Origin: Apoderus coryli
Lineage: Eukaryota > Arthropoda > Insecta > Coleoptera > Attelabidae
Reading direction: 5' to 3'
Assembly: GCA_911728435.2 (NCBI GenBank)
Contig: OU452205.1
Span: 19,400,080 to 19,464,079 of the forward strand
Length of the DNA stretch: 64,000 nucleotides
In this document: positions 22,101 to 32,220 of the stretch, piece by piece
How the letters are laid out: each line of letters begins with the position of its first letter
Position numbering within the stretch: position 1 is the first letter of the stretch
Program-made: the position numbers and the translations under genes
Notes under the pieces: model-generated
The model's input: the letters and a program-made list of their open reading frames with translations, nothing else
Database searches by the model: none
What the model was told of the DNA's origin: nothing

Positions 22101-22419
22101 CATGGTGCCTGGTTTCCCACGAACATATGGCCGGTCGCCCATTTCACACCACTAGGCCCGGAACCTGAGTGGCGCCAATTGCTAGTTGGATCGCTCGGCA
22201 CAACAAAGGCAATATAAACGCAGTGGGGCCCCCAGTCCTTCTGCGTGGAGTGGTGGGATTAGGGTAGGATAATCTTGGTTGATGGAAGAGATGAAGGTTA
22301 GGACCTGATTCCCCACAGGAAAGGATAATGGGGACGTCAGAGCTCGCGTGGGCAGGGGCGCATCCCTGAGGTAGCCCTTTCTACACCGGGATCGTGGAGA
22401 GTGACTACCCGCTACCGAC
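19200..22419 (-). mobile_element. Near-intact RTE-type non-LTR retrotransposon
   Basis: About 3.2 kb, minus strand, flanked by an 11-bp target duplication AAGTGTTGTAT (19189-19199 and 22420-22430). The 3' end (left) has a short AAGAAGAAG-type tail instead of poly(A), as in RTE elements. It contains one uninterrupted 986-codon ORF covering endonuclease and RT and a short 5' leader (22202-22419). It looks full length or almost so, and young. Confidence 0.9.
19241..22201 (-). CDS. RTE endonuclease-reverse transcriptase
   Basis: 986 residues, single frame. Endonuclease: 'GTWNVRGLL' (~50), 'GLSETHW' with the catalytic Glu (~80), 'IIGDYNAKVG' (~184-192), 'SDHQFL' (~282). Reverse transcriptase: 'ENYRTIALIS' (~567), 'FIDYTKAFD' (~636-644), 'GVRQGCILSPLLFN' (~694), 'LRYADDTT' (YADD ~737-740). 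A C-terminal region has 'FGHVVRRNG'. Fragments of such proteins are often mislabelled craniofacial development protein 2 in insect annotations. The enzyme nicks target DNA and primes cDNA synthesis there. No stop or shift is seen, so the protein may be functional. Confidence 0.95.
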   Translation of the reverse strand: MPSDPTSNWRHSGSGPSGVKWATGHMFVGNQAPCGNSDTGINVRWTLNIGTWNVRGLLHTGKLAIIEKEIKTNPIVGLSETHWKGSGYFDTRNHNIVFYSGSEHLSRNGVAIIINKKLSHTIKEFKAVNERIIMVRLKSHPTNLNIIQVYFPTSEAPDDEVEATYSQLEQLLDSLPNREITLIIGDYNAKVGRDPKDQNLYMVMGRYGLGDRNARGERLIEFCAENSLFIANTGFQHHPRRLYTWTSPGGQYKNQIDYILIKSRWRTSIKNAKTYPGYDCNSDHQFLAAKLCIKLSKPKARKPSVNMWNLKHNENFKITAKKEITKLNSHTDQNTTANSIWTKTKAILLDAASQENINREESRKPWMTQEIWKVIETRKQLKIRGLHNKDAKDKYTELNKEIKQRCRNEKNNYLNDICKEIEEHTHKNETKDMFKKVKQITRSFTPKYSAIRSDDGILLTDKAQIKNRWKTYCTQLMEDNTLDSQPQIRHTEKEPSILREEVTAAIKKLKANKSPGEDGVVSEMLIALEDVDVDILHKIWNSDTWPEDWTKSIYVPLHKKGPRDICENYRTIALISHASKVMLQIISGRIKPYVLSQLPPEQAGFIPGCGTKEQILNVRQIIEKSREFNVTTYMCFIDYTKAFDCVRWQTLWQILAEMGIRHHLTSLIKNLYDNNIAYVRVENDLTDPFRVEKGVRQGCILSPLLFNIYGEWIMRRALEDWNGGITMGGNKISNLRYADDTTLIAASKEELTELLKRVERFSNEVGLSINKNKTKIMIVDRVNNNQPETKSMNHIETVHKFVYLGSLISNDGGSSDEIKRRSAVAKEAMVKLSNIWKSHDISINTKMRLVRSMIFSIFLYGSECWTVKQSDKNKIDAFEMFCWRRMLRVSWTEKRTNQSILDQLKIKKRLRTIVVEKIAKFFGHVVRRNGLERLTLEGWVNGKRSRGRSPTRYTDLITNITEENLTETFKLAEDRQQWKAITKDSP

Positions 22420-22673
22420 AAGTGTTGTATATATGTATTTAATTATCCCTCGTATATATTGTTTAGTTTAAATACCTTATCTCCTTTTGTTCAGGCTTTT
22501 AATATACCTAAATGTGATTGACTTTTCAGTTGTATTTAGAATAGAAAGGAATAAATGTTTAGTTAAACAGATATATAGATTTCGTATTTATTTACAAGTA
22601 TATTAAATTAAATATTTAAATCAAATATATAACAAGTACAAGTTCTGCGGCCGCCAAAATATGTTTTAATGTA

Positions 22674-23989
22674 CGAGGCATGTTTTTTAATTAAGTACCG
22701 TTTTGGAATTAAAAAAAGACGTGCAAAGATATCGCAATAATTTTATTTTTACATGAAAGCCTGTACCTTAATCTACTTTTCTACATAATTTCCGTGAATA
22801 TTGAGGCACTTGTCATAACGTGGCACCAGTTTTTGAATACCCTCCTCATAAAATTCTGCCGCCTGACTTGTTAACCAATGTATCACAAATGTTTTGACTT
22901 CATTATCGTCTTGAAGACGCTGACCACCCAGGTGTTTCTTCAAGTGCAGCTGGGCGCCAGATCAGGGCTGTATGGAGGATGATCTAGAGTTTCCCATTTA
23001 AAAGATTTGATGAGATCGTTGGTCTGATTAGCCACATGTGGACGGGCATTGTCATGCAGCAAAACGAGACCCTTACTCAACTTGCCACGTCTTTTGTTCT
23101 GGATTGCACGACGCAGATTGTTCAATGTCTCACAATAAGACGCTGCATTGATTGTCTCATTACGAGGCAGAAACTCCACTAGCAATACTCCTTTTCTGTC
23201 CCAAAAAACTGTGCACATGATTTTCCGGGCAGAAATTGTTTGCATAAACTTCACTCTTTTGGGTGATGATGAATGTCGCCATTCCATGGATTGTTGTTTC
23301 GATTCTGGTGTGACGTAGGCCACCCATGTTTCGTCACCAGTAACAATTTGGTCTAAAAAATCTGCACCTTCATTGTGGTACCAATCAAGGAAAGTCAATG
23401 CACTGCCTAAACGTTGGGTGTTGTGCAAATCCGTCAACATTTTTGGAACCCAACGTGAACACAATTTCCGGTAATTCAAGTTCTCGGTCACAATGCGATA
23501 CAAAACACTACGAGAATATTGAGGAAAGCAGTCGCACATTGACGAAATTGTAAAGCGTCTGTTTTCTCTCACCTTTTCCTTCACTTTCTGCACCAAATCT
23601 TCATTAACGACCGAAGGACGCCCTCTCCGTTCTTCATGATGCACATTTGTGCGGCCATCTTTAAATGCTCTCACCCATTTCCTTACCATTCCATCACTCA
23701 TAAAGTTTTGCCCGGAAACTTCACAGATCTCACGATGAATATCGATCGGTTTTACGCCTTTAGCACTAAGAAATCGTATAACAGCCCGTACTTCACAATC
23801 GGAGGGACTCACGATTGTCAGAGGCATCTTAAACACTCAGTAAACAACGTATACAATGAGGAATCAGACTGTAATGGCGTCAGTGCGTAGACAAGAGATG
23901 TAGGTAATCAGCGCGCATGCGCGGAACACCTACCGTAGCGCTGCGGCGGCGGAATCGCAAAACGGTACTTACTAAAAAAACGTGCCTTG
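22674..23989 (-). mobile_element. mariner transposon with internal deletion
   Basis: 1316 bp, TA on both sides (22672-22673, 23990-23991). The ends pair as CGAGGCATGTTTTTT against CAAGGCACGTTTTTT, and continue to AAGTACCGTTTT. It contains a mariner transposase on the minus strand. The target was the 3' coding end of a CR1/Jockey element, whose frame is restored when the mariner is removed. Confidence 0.93.
22773..23836 (-). pseudogene. mariner transposase lacking third catalytic Asp
   Basis: The frame 23836-22940 encodes two helix-turn-helix units ('VRAVIRFLSAKGVKPIDIHRE'-type start; 'GRPSVVNEDLVQKV'), a WVPKML linker (WVPHxL in the family), D168 in 'TGDETW' and D262 in 'LLHDNARPHV'. After 'PYSPDLAPS' the reading jumps: a short deletion near 22945 removes the residues that normally include the third Asp (SPDLAPSD) and shifts the frame. 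From 'LHLKKHLGG' the C-terminus is readable to TAG at 22773. The protein would normally cut and paste the element; this copy cannot be active. The first Met may be residue 4. Confidence 0.92.
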
Positions 23990-24700
23990 TATCATGAAAC
24001 AAATCACAATTCCGGCACACCACATTAAACGTGCGAGACATAGTGGACAATGGGGACCTCAACATAATATTTGTTCGAGCTCTATTACAATGAAATAATT
24101 GGTAATTTCTTGAGTTTATTCGCGGAACAGTCAGACGGAATCCTTCAAGCAGCTGAGGACAATCAATAACGCCATTAAACACTTTACAAACATTGCTTAT
24201 GCATGCAAGATCCCGCCTCAATTGCAATGATTGCACACCAAATCTGCCCGTTAGATAGCCATATGGCACACCACGCTCAGGATAACTACCATCGGATTTA
24301 AAGCAAAGATACTTTAAAAATTTGCGCTGTACTCCTTCGATGTTTTGCTTGTAACAACCATAGCAGGGATACCAGATCAGAGAGCAATATTCAAGTTTGG
24401 ACCTGACGTATGCGAAGTACAGTTTTTTTAGCGTATTAATATTGCGAAAAGATCTGCCATTTCTAACGATGTAACCATATGCCTTGGATGCATTAGCTAT
24501 CATCGTCATTATGTGTTCGATGAAGGTAAACATTAGACTGATAATTGCATTCAGGGCAATTATCAATCAACCTGTTGCTACGCTTTATTTTACTCATTAT
24601 ATAATACTGGAGAGCTTCAAAAATCGCGGACTGTGTCTTGTCTGGTCTAGTTGTGCAAAAATCTCAAAAAACAAAAGGGGTGGGCCGACGCCACTGACTT

Positions 24701-25049
24701 AATTGCGGGAAAAGCCAGAACCCTACGATCTTTAGTACACCCTATGCCACACAAGCCAACATCAAACAGTGAAACGTGTTGCAGAATTGAAATAAAATTA
24801 CAATGTAAAATTGTAAATATGTAAATATAATTGTATAAATAAATCTATAATACGACTAGGAGTAATGATGATTCAAAATAAATTCCAATAAACAGGACTA
24901 AATCCAATAATGACAAAGTAATTCCTTTTCTTGCGAAATAAGGAAAAAAATATTTTAATACATTGGTTCTGTTACCGCACGTGATCATGTTTGGTGCACA
25001 GTAATAGCACCTACCAAACTAATCATTTAAATAACTATCATAGATGAAA
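24701..25049. other. AT-rich spacer, no gene seen
   Basis: No coding or repeat structure that I can support. Confidence 0.4.
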
Positions 25050-25306
25050 ATGTTTGTGAAATAATGAAACTCGTTAAACAATGAAACTTTTTAAATAATG
25101 AAACTTATTAATCAATGAAACTTATGCAACAATGATTCTTGTTAAACAATGAAACTTGTGAAATAATGAAACTGGTTAAACAATGAAACTCGTTAAATAA
25201 TGAAACTTTTTAAATAATGAAACTTATTAATCAATTAAACTTATGAAACAGTGAAACCTGTTAAATAATGAAACGTGCGAAACAATGAAACTTGTTAAAC
25301 AATGAA
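25050..25306 (+). repeat. ~20-bp AT-rich minisatellite
   Basis: About 12-13 tandem units of the type AATGAAACTTGTTAAACA(AT), alternating 'TTAAACAATG' and 'AATAATG' junctions and drifting by point changes. It begins and ends within low-complexity AT-rich DNA. Confidence 0.9.
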
Positions 25307-26477
25307 ATAACCATCACAGAAAATCCGATCCAATATGTAACTTATTTTACCTACAACCTACTTCCCTTATGAGAAAACTATACTATGTAAAACAACGCAA
25401 AACAATAATAAACGCTAAACACTAGGTATACCTTACTTAACATAAACACTTTGGGGTATCACGAAAACCCTGTGATACGCCTTTAGCGAACTTAATTTTC
25501 TAGAGCATATACTTAAAACTATCCCCTATCACGTGGCTCTTGGAATTCACAGAAAGTTTGGTAGCATCAAGTAGTACCAAAGAAAATGGTTCGAGTCGAC
25601 CAATTACATCCACTCCAAACTTATGGCTTGCACAATACCAGCACCAAAATATCAGCACTAGTGGGATTAGGTCTCAGTGGATCATCCAAGAAAATCCTCA
25701 GGAGATAGCAGAAGCCCTAAAACCATAGGCAATTAATCAGTGACTGATTACACAAAACTCATAATTCACTCAATCACCTACTTGATCCAATTCAATAAAC
25801 AATAATTTCATCAAGTATTTAATGAATTAATAATTGACAACAACTTACTCAGATCTTGTGGAGGCGTGTTGAAAATGGAATTAACGCAAAATAACTTTAG
25901 TACTCGTCGCAGAAATACGACGATTTGTGGGCCGTGAAGGTATATTTATTTAAATCCGAGCTAAACTCGAAATTGATACGTACTAAACTAGATCAATCAC
26001 ATCTCAGAAAGCTTTCAATTATCCCATTACCAAACGGAAATTTTCACATAAATTCTAACGGCAACTTTCCTACCTTGAAGCCCACAAATTAATAAAAAGT
26101 CGTTTTTGTCTTCTTGGACTAGAAGAAGGGTCAAGAAATGTTCAATCATGTGACCGGAAACGTCAACATGAATTTGAATTCAAAAATTAGAGATTGGTTA
26201 GTCACCATAAACAATACAGGTCATTATCGGAAAAATATTTACTAATATATTATTTAATCATCATAATATATCAGATCATATAATATATAACTGCGCCCTA
26301 GGGGATAAATTACTCACTCATAATATATATTCAATAAATAACTTATTCACAGCACTTCATGCGAAAATCATAAAGGCCGCGAGTCTCAGCTAATACCAAC
26401 ATTACATTTCCATGTCCACCACTCAATACAACGAATACCCCATTCAAATAAGGATCAGGAGCAATAAACTAATAATA
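25307..26477. other. No recognisable gene; one short open frame
   Basis: A 62-codon open frame at 25540-25728 (contains 'PNLWLAQYQHQN') has slightly higher GC than its surroundings but matches nothing I know. The rest is AT-rich without structure. Confidence 0.4.
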
Positions 26478-27057
26478 GGGAGTTAAGGCAAAGCCAGTGA
26501 CGTATACGTAAACGTATCTTTTGACATCTCCACATGCGCTCTTTAAATTTATGATACGTTTAACGATACGAAGGCCGTAAACATATGTACCTCTACGCGT
26601 ATCGTATACTTAAATGTATTGAACCGATTGTTGTCGGAATTACATGAACTTGTACGAATATCTAGAATAGAACATTAAAAACTCAATCTAAATTGAAAAT
26701 TAAGCTAAGCTATTTTGCAATAAATACTTTATTATTATTATTAGTAGTAGTAGTTTATTTTGTAACAATTATAAACATTTTTCTGTTATTGTTTAGACAT
26801 ATACATAATAAAATCTATATGTATTTGGTTAATAATTAAAAATACAATAATATTAACAACATAGTAAATGGAAGTAGAAAAATCTAAAATAGTCTTTTTC
26901 TCAAGTAAAGTGTTATCTCTACCTTCCGCATATACGATACGTATTGGATGGCACCTTAACTCTATTTTGAATGACTGCTTATCTAGTGTAAACATAACCA
27001 AAATCTCACGTTTACGTATGGAGATACGTATACGTCCTTGGTTTTGCCTTAACTCCC
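26478..27057. mobile_element. MITE-like inverted-repeat element (580 bp)
   Basis: The ends pair as GGGAGTTAAGGCAAA(G/A)CCA and then share GACGTATACG. TAATA lies directly outside both ends, a candidate 5-bp target duplication. There is no coding capacity: the open frames inside read across both ends. Superfamily not assigned. A TTA/GTA microsatellite (about 26731-26755) sits inside. Confidence 0.72.
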
Positions 27058-27549
27058 TAATATTAGATTTTTGGGACAAGTCTAATAAACACCGATAATA
27101 CACCTAAGCAATGAGAGAAAAGGGGTAAATAAACAACATTCGTAGGCCACAATTCCAATCCGACAACATAGTAATAGATTTGCCACCTACGCTCTTCTAG
27201 GCATCAAATCAGTCAACAACAAATTTAATTTCAACAGTATCAACAAATATGGACGACAATAATAACAATATAAATTAAACCATCATTAATTGTGGCAACT
27301 AAATCTGCATGTAATGAACATGTATTTAATTCATATGGTGTTAAGCGCTAAGAATATATTATGTGGGTTATTATTATGCGATTCTTTAAGTTACAAAAAT
27401 TGTTTGTGGTTAGTGCAGTACCAGCCTTCAAAACAATAACAAATGAGTGCATTATACAATTTCAATAATCAGGATTCTACTGCAATAAAATAAGGTATGA
27501 ATTAAAAATATATCTTTAAGGACATTATGGCCAAACTGAACCGTAACAC
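27058..27549. other. AT-rich spacer, no gene seen
   Basis: No gene or repeat end recognised between the MITE and the LTR at 27556. Confidence 0.4.
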
Positions 27550-27555
27550 TGTACA

Positions 27556-27777
27556 TGTACATGATATTTTTTTAATATATTGCTAACGAATATTGATGAT
27601 AGGTAAAATAATAGTACCTATTGTGAGTAGTTCATTGTACTGTATTGATCTAATTATTTATGCTAACATCTGCATTTTATTACCTGTATATTTTATCGTA
27701 ATTATATAAATTATTAAGTTCACATTATTAATAAAGATATACTCAAAATAGTAACATCGTAGTTTCCATATTTTACA
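27556..27777 (+). repeat. LTR of an unassigned retroelement
   Basis: Starts TGTACATGATATT (an alternative start is 27550) and ends ATTTTACA, with AATAAAG inside, immediately followed by a primer-binding site. A second LTR of the same family begins at 63961: the first ~40 bases match closely (CATGATATT, AATATATTGC, ACGAATATTG). Confidence 0.68.
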
Positions 27778-27791
27778 TGGCGATCCTGCCA
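27778..27791 (+). other. Primer-binding site
   Basis: TGGCGATCCTGCCA directly abuts the LTR end at 27777, the normal position and start (TGG) for a tRNA-primed site. tRNA not assigned. Confidence 0.6.
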
Positions 27792-27870
27792 TGCACAAAA
27801 AAATATATAAATTTGGCATTAGTATCTGAAAGTATTGAGTTCATAAATAGTGTGTAAATAAATTAAAATT

Positions 27871-28130
27871 ATGGGGAAAAGTCACTCAAAGCAACAAGAG
27901 TTGACCGAAAACGGTGTAGTAAACTCAAATTTCGCCGTGCAAGAAAGTCAATTATTAAGCAGCGACGTTAAATTTGTGTAATATGCAATTTTGGTGTGTC
28001 TACTATTTTCCATAATTTTTCAAATAATTAAAGCTTATAGGAACCAAATAAAAAATCAAATTCAGCAGTATACATTTTTTTTTCCAAATATTTTAAGTAC
28101 GATAGGTACGTTATTTTAATATTGTTCGGG
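27871..28130 (+). pseudogene. Small ORF: myristoylation-like start plus TM helix
   Basis: ATG at 27871 opens MGKSHSKQQELTENG, a good N-myristoylation context (MGxxxS), and runs 36 codons to a TAA at 27979. In the same frame it continues with a hydrophobic helix ('YAILVCLLFSIIFQIIKAY') and a short basic tail. It is the first ORF after an LTR and primer-binding site, so it belongs to the retroelement and not to the host. I do not recognise the family with certainty. It could be a small membrane-associated accessory or degenerate Gag-like protein. Confidence 0.5.
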
Positions 28131-28145
28131 TTTTTTTCTTGTATA

Positions 28146-28567
28146 TGTAAGAAAACAAGAAATTTTCAATAACAACTTTATATTTTCCAATAAACAAGAA
28201 TCATTTAATAAAATCAGAATATAATATCAATTATGGCATCCGTTCTATATGCCGGCCCAAGAATAAGTGTTCCTTTCTTTTTACCAAGAGTCCTTTCTTT
28301 CCTACTCTATCATCTATAAATCTACTATAATATCAACACACAAAAGTTGAACATGTAACTCACTTAATATTATGGAAAAGATAACAAATAATTATTCCCA
28401 GCCTATAAACTAAAAATATTTGTTAGACACGTCTGGTAATAAATTGTCTTTAAGAGTCACATGAACCGTTGACACGTTAAGGTATTCTTAGACGGCCAAC
28501 CTGACTATAATTCGCTCTCGAATTATTCTGGAAACTTTCTGAACTTCTTTAACGTTAATCTGCAACA
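28146..28567 (-). repeat. Solo LTR-like repeat, partner of 57824-58162
   Basis: In minus orientation it runs from TGTTGCAG to TTTCTTACA (422 bp). About 340 bp is almost identical to 57824-58162, where a primer-binding site and gag follow, which identifies it as a Gypsy LTR. No clear target duplication flanks it (left ends GTATA, right starts ATGAA), so it may be a recombination product and not a clean solo LTR. Confidence 0.72.
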
Positions 28568-28579
28568 ATGAAAATAAAC

Positions 28580-30944
28580 TGTTGCCCCCGAGGCACGAAT
28601 AGCTCTCCATATTTAAGTAAAAAAATAATAATTTTATGACCTTTTTGTCATTTATCTAAATTTAATAAATTTTTGTTTTGTTTTAGACATCAGCTATTTT
28701 TTGAGGTATCGGGTTTTGTTCATTTTTCTTCACTTTGGAGGCACTATTTATACGTACATATTTTATATTTCAGATCTTCTAGGCCAAGTTCTTGGACGCA
28801 AAATAATTGATTTTTTTAGTTTTATTATAAAATTTATTTTGCCCCCTTTTCTACTATTTACGAACCCCTATGTAAACAAAATTGTTATGCTGTATGTTCT
28901 AGGTTATCTTATATCAAAGCTATATATAAGTAGTCAATTTTTCTGTTATATTTGGAAAAACATTTTTTTTCTCGTTTTTGACCCTTTTTCGAACGTCTAT
29001 GTGAACCAGTTCATTTATGTAACATTTTTTAGGTTATATTCTATCACAACTACGAAAAATTATTCCGTATTCCGAATAAGTTTAGGAAGTATATATGTTT
29101 TTATTTTAACCCCTTTTACACTATTTACGAACGCCTATGAAAACAACTTATTTATAACACATTTTTTAGGTTATATTCTATCAAAGCTATAAATAACTAG
29201 TCAATATTTCTGCTATGTTTAAGAAATACGTTTTTTCTAACCTTTTTACCCCATTTTACACTTTTTTCGCATGCCAATGTGGTCTAATTGTTTAGGTTAA
29301 ATATTTTGAGGTTATATTTAATTAAACGCACAAAAAATTATTCAATATTTCGGATAAGTTTAAGAACTATGATTTTTTAAATTTTTGACCCCTCTTTTAA
29401 ACTCCTTGCCTACGCTCAATGTTAATCACCACCTATAAATATCCTGTAGTATTTTCGTGCCAAATGTGGTTAAAATCCGTTAGTCGTTTTTGAGTTATCA
29501 CGGATACAAATTTAGTTTAGTTAGTTATAAAAAAAAATTACATTTAATTTTTTTTATTTTACCCCTTTTTCTACTATTTACGAACGCCTATGTAAATTAA
29601 AATTTTATGCTGCATTTTTTAGGTTATCTTATATCAAAGCCATATATAATTAGCCAATTTCTGGTATATTTGGGAAACATTTTTTTTTCGTTTTTGACCC
29701 CTTTTTTGACTATTTTCGAACCCCTGTGTGAACCAGTTCTTTTATGTAACATTTTTTCAGTTATATCCTATCACAACTATGAAGAATTATTCAATATTTC
29801 GGATAAGTTTAAGAACTATGGTTGTTTTAATTTTTGAACCCTCTTTTAAACCCCTTGCGTACGCTCAATGTTAATCACCACCTATAAATATCCTGTAGTA
29901 TTTTCGTACTAAATGTGGTTAAAATCCGTTAAGTGGTTTTTGAGTTATCAACGGATACAAATTTTTTCTAACCCTTTTATAGAATTTTCACGGACGCCTA
30001 TGGTACATTAATTTTTGTCGTGTATTTTTAACACCAATTCAACTAGTTAAATATAAAATTTTTTACATTTTAATTTTTTTTTATTTTACCCCTTTTTCTA
30101 CTATTTACGAACGCCTATGTAAATAAAAATTTTTTGCTGCATTTTTTAGGTGATCTTATATCAAAGCTTTATATAATTAGCCAATTTTTCTGGTATATTT
30201 GGAAAACATTTTTTTTTTTCGTTTTTGACCCTTTTTTTAGACTATTTTCGAACGCCCGTGTGAACCAATTCTTTTATGTAACATTTTTTAGGTTATATTC
30301 TATCACAACTATAAAAAATTATTCCATATTTCGAATAAGTTTAGGAAATATATATTTTTTATGTTTTGACCCCTTTTCCACTATTTACGAACGCCAATGA
30401 AAGTAAGTTATTTATGACACATTTTATAGGTTGTATTCTATCAAAGCTATAAATAATTAGTTAATATTTCTGCTATGTTTAAGAAGTACGTTTTTTTAAA
30501 ATATTTTTTACCCCATTTTACACTATTTTCGAACGCCAATGGGGTCTAATATTTTATGTTAAATATTTTAGGTTATTATTATTATTATTATTAAATGCGT
30601 AAAAAATTATGCAGTATTTCGGATAAGTTTAAGAACTATGAATTTTTTTAATTTTTGAACCCTCTTTTAAACCCCTTGCCTACGCTCAATGTTTCCCAAA
30701 ATCTAATCAGCTCCTTGCCATGTCCAATAGTATTTTTGTACCAAATTTGGTTAAAATCTGTTAAGCGGTTTTTGCGTTTTCGTGCATACAGACAGACAGA
30801 CTGACAGACAGACAGACATTTTTTTAAAATTACTTATTTATGTATAAAATGACCAAAAACAGGTATTTCCGGTAAAATTAAAAAAAAATTTTTTTTCATG
30901 AAAGTAATAGTCTCCATATATACATATATGATATGGAGAGCTAA
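28580..30944 (+). repeat. Repeat family R, copy A
   Basis: Starts TGTTGCCCCCGAGGCACGAA then TAGCTCTCCATAT, ends with a (CAGA)n microsatellite (about 30788-30816), CCGGTAAAATT, and a terminal hairpin TCTCCATATATACATATATG / ATATGGAGAGCTA. The interior is tandem ~130-bp monomers with the landmark CGAACGCCTATG. The strings of long Phe-rich open frames inside are artefacts of T-rich satellite sequence. It may be a non-autonomous Helitron/Helentron-like element. Confidence 0.82.
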
Positions 30945-32220
30945 AAATTTTTTTTAATTTCACCGGAAATACTTGTTTTTGTTCATTTTATACATAAATA
31001 AGTAGTTTTAAAAAAATGTCTGTCTGTCTATCTGTCTGTGTGTATGCACGAAAACGCAAAAACCGCTTAACAGATTTTAACCAAATTTGGTACAAGAATA
31101 CTATTGGACATGGCAAGGAGCTGATTAGATTTTGGGAAACATTGAGCGTAGGCAAAGGGTTTAAAAGAGGGTTCAAAAATTAAAAAAATTCATAGTTCTT
31201 AAACTTATCCGAAATACTGCATAATTTTTTACGCATTTAGTTGAATATAACCTAAAATATTGAACATAAAATATTAGACCACATTGGCGTGCGAAAATAG
31301 TGTAAAATAGGGTAAAAAACATTAAAAAAAAAGTATTTCTTAAAAATAGCAGAAATATTAACTAGTTATTTATAGTTTTCATAGAATAGGACCTATAAAA
31401 TGTGTCATGAATAACTTACTTTCATAGGCGTTCGTAAATAGTGGAAAAGGGGTAAAAACATAAAAAACATATATTTCCTAAACTTATTCGAAATATGGAA
31501 TAATTTTTCATAGTTGTGATACAATATAAGCTAAAAAATATTCCATAAAAGAACTGGTTCACACAGGCGTTCGAAAATAGTTTAAAAAAAGGGTCAAAAA
31601 CGAAAAAAAAATGTTTCTCAAATATACCAGAAAAATTGGCTAATTATATATAGCTTTGATATAAGATAACCTAAAAAATGCAGCATAAAATTTTTATTTA
31701 CATAGGCGTTCGTAAATAGTAAAAAAAGGGGTAAAATAAAAAAAATTAAAATGTAAAAAATTTTATATTTAACTAGTTGAATGGGTGTTAAAAATACACG
31801 ACAAAAATTAATGTACCATAGGCGTCCGTGAAAATTCTATAAAAGGGTCAGAAAAAATTTGTATCCGTGATAACTTAAAAACCACTTAACAGATAACCTA
31901 CAACATGCAGCATAACAATTTTGTTAACATAGGCGTTCGTAAATAGTAGAAAAGGGGGCAAAATATATTTTATAATAAAACTAAAAAAAAATCAATTAAT
32001 TTGCGTTCAAGAACTTGGCCTAGATCTGAAATATAAAATATCTGCGTATAAATAGTGCCTCCAAAGAGAAGAAAATGGCACAAAACCCGATACTGAAAAA
32101 AAAATAGCTGATGTCTAAAACAAAACAAAAATTTATTAAATTTAGATAAATGACAAAAAGGTCATAAAATTATTACTTTTACACTTAAATATGGAGAGCT
32201 ATTCGTGCCTCGTGGGCAAC
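30945..32220 (-). repeat. Repeat family R, copy B (inverted to A)
   Basis: Runs in the opposite direction from a truncated 3' end (TTTCACCGGAAATACTTG at about 30958) to its 5' end AGCTATTCGTGCCTCG at about 32198-32213. It shares its terminal hairpin with copy A, so A and B are tail to tail. The (CAGA)n equivalent is at about 31017-31040. Confidence 0.8.

Larger units (their letters stand above)
17256..22634 (+). mobile_element. Gypsy (Mag-like) element, 3' half with 3' LTR
   Basis: Begins inside RT/RNase H, runs through integrase to 19143, a polypurine tract (AAGGGAGGAAAG, ending at 19191) and a 3' LTR that is split by the RTE element at 19200-22419. The 5' half, gag and 5' LTR are absent. 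Confidence 0.85.
19192..22634 (+). repeat. 3' LTR of Gypsy element, split by RTE insertion
   Basis: The LTR starts TGTTGTAT at 19192 directly after the polypurine tract, is interrupted at 19199, resumes at 22431 after the duplicated target (22420-22430), and ends TATATAACA at 22634. Without the insertion it is about 212 bp with TGTT...AACA ends. A copy of AATAAA lies at about 22551. Confidence 0.82.
22635..24700 (-). pseudogene. CR1/Jockey-type RT C-terminus, split by mariner
   Basis: On the minus strand from about 24540, 'ANASKAYGYIVRNG', 'LKKLYFAYVRSKLEYCSLIWYP' and 'IEGVQRKFLKYL' are the thumb region after RT in CR1/Jockey elements, followed by 'ARTNIMLRSPLSTMSRTFN' and 'CDLFHD'. The frame then meets the mariner at 23991 and continues on its other side (22671-22635) as 'TLKHILAAAEL'. 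Left of that is the end of the Gypsy LTR. RT catalytic motifs upstream are missing and the sequence degrades beyond 24566. Confidence 0.8.

Noticed and set aside
22182..22421. 79-codon frame upstream of the RTE gene
   Set aside because: It overlaps the RTE leader and start; no motif, likely untranslated leader.
26786..27103. 105-codon minus-strand frame
   Set aside because: It crosses the terminal repeat of the MITE at 26478-27057 and has no recognisable domain.
28701..30400. Series of Phe/Tyr/Ile-rich open frames of 76-163 codons
   Set aside because: They lie in T-rich tandem repeat sequence, recur in every copy of family R, and have no domain; they are by-products of composition.
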